Origin: Bacillota bacterium | Lineage (GTDB): Bacteria; Bacillota; Sulfobacillia; Sulfobacillales; Sulfobacillaceae | Assembly (NCBI GenBank): GCA_021797515.1 | Contig: JAJZZP010000114.1 | Coordinates: 1 to 43,915, forward strand | Direction of reading: 5' to 3' | Length of the DNA stretch: 43,915 nucleotides | Shown here: positions 43,806 through 43,915 of the stretch, piece by piece | How the letters are laid out: every line of letters starts with the position of its first letter | Numbering within the stretch: position 1 is the first letter of the stretch | The notes under the pieces: generated by a model | Seen by the model: only the letters and a program-made list of their open reading frames with translations | The model's database searches: none | Told to the model about the DNA's origin: nothing | Made by a program: the position numbers and the translations under genes

Positions 43806-43915
43806 TCATAACACACCATTTTTAGACGTCGATCATTCCGCCAAGCCTTGAAAATCGCCACTTTTTCCTCATTCCATTTTGGTCACTTAGGCGGACTTAT
43901 GGAAGGCTTGTAACT

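Overview
The window looks like chromosomal DNA of an endospore-forming Firmicute with moderate GC. A Sulfobacillus-like, acidophilic Clostridia-type bacterium is my best guess, but that is inference. The support is a SpoIIID / SpoIIQ-like / YwmB sporulation block, an S-box (SAM-I) riboswitch in front of metK, long-form HPF, a secA-prfB pair with the programmed RF2 frameshift, TTGACA/TATAAT promoters and AGGAGG ribosome binding sites.

Layout. (1) 1-326: the 3' end of a group II intron (maturase C-terminus, domains V and VI). (2) 586-7832, minus strand: an XRE-GAF-PucR-type regulator, a small membrane protein overlapping a sodium:solute symporter, a family III CoA-transferase and an AMP-forming acyl-CoA synthetase. 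Together these look like an uptake-and-CoA-activation cassette for an unidentified carboxylic acid. (3) 7833-9191: decayed DNA. (4) 9192-12067: malate synthase and isocitrate lyase, the complete glyoxylate shunt, which fits growth on acetyl-CoA-yielding substrates from region 2. (5) 12373-17229: an IS200 transposase fragment, then a minus-strand M20 amidohydrolase with a peptide-type ABC importer (binding protein and two permeases, no ATPases). (6) 17230-18975: AT-rich leader, then decayed DNA with a broken DUF6431-like gene. (7) 19150-34895: housekeeping and signalling. This holds ywmB, a SpoIIQ-like pseudo-peptidase, spoIIID, metK, a membrane GAF-GGDEF cyclase, a cold-shock protein, hpf, a membrane HD-GYP phosphodiesterase, secA, prfB, a DUF2993-like protein and a YitT protein, then a minus-strand DUF2089/DUF4097 pair. 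(8) 35266-41514: a sugar locus with a LacI regulator, binding protein and two permeases in one operon, a GH32/GH43-like glycosidase, and a PfkB kinase. (9) 41700-43915: a decayed IS1380-like transposase, a 318-bp element bounded by 28-bp inverted repeats, and a stand-alone DUF4338 (DruA-like) gene.

The least expected signals are these: five DnaA-box-like 9-mers between the cyclase and csp genes; a predicted beta-solenoid of 18-residue rungs in the DUF4097 protein, whose C-terminal tail resembles that of its DUF2089 neighbour; a shared membrane module on a c-di-GMP cyclase and a phosphodiesterase 2 kb apart; a SpoIIQ-like protein that has lost all three zinc ligands; and the solitary DruA-like gene next to repeat structures. 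I saw no tRNA, rRNA or CRISPR array.
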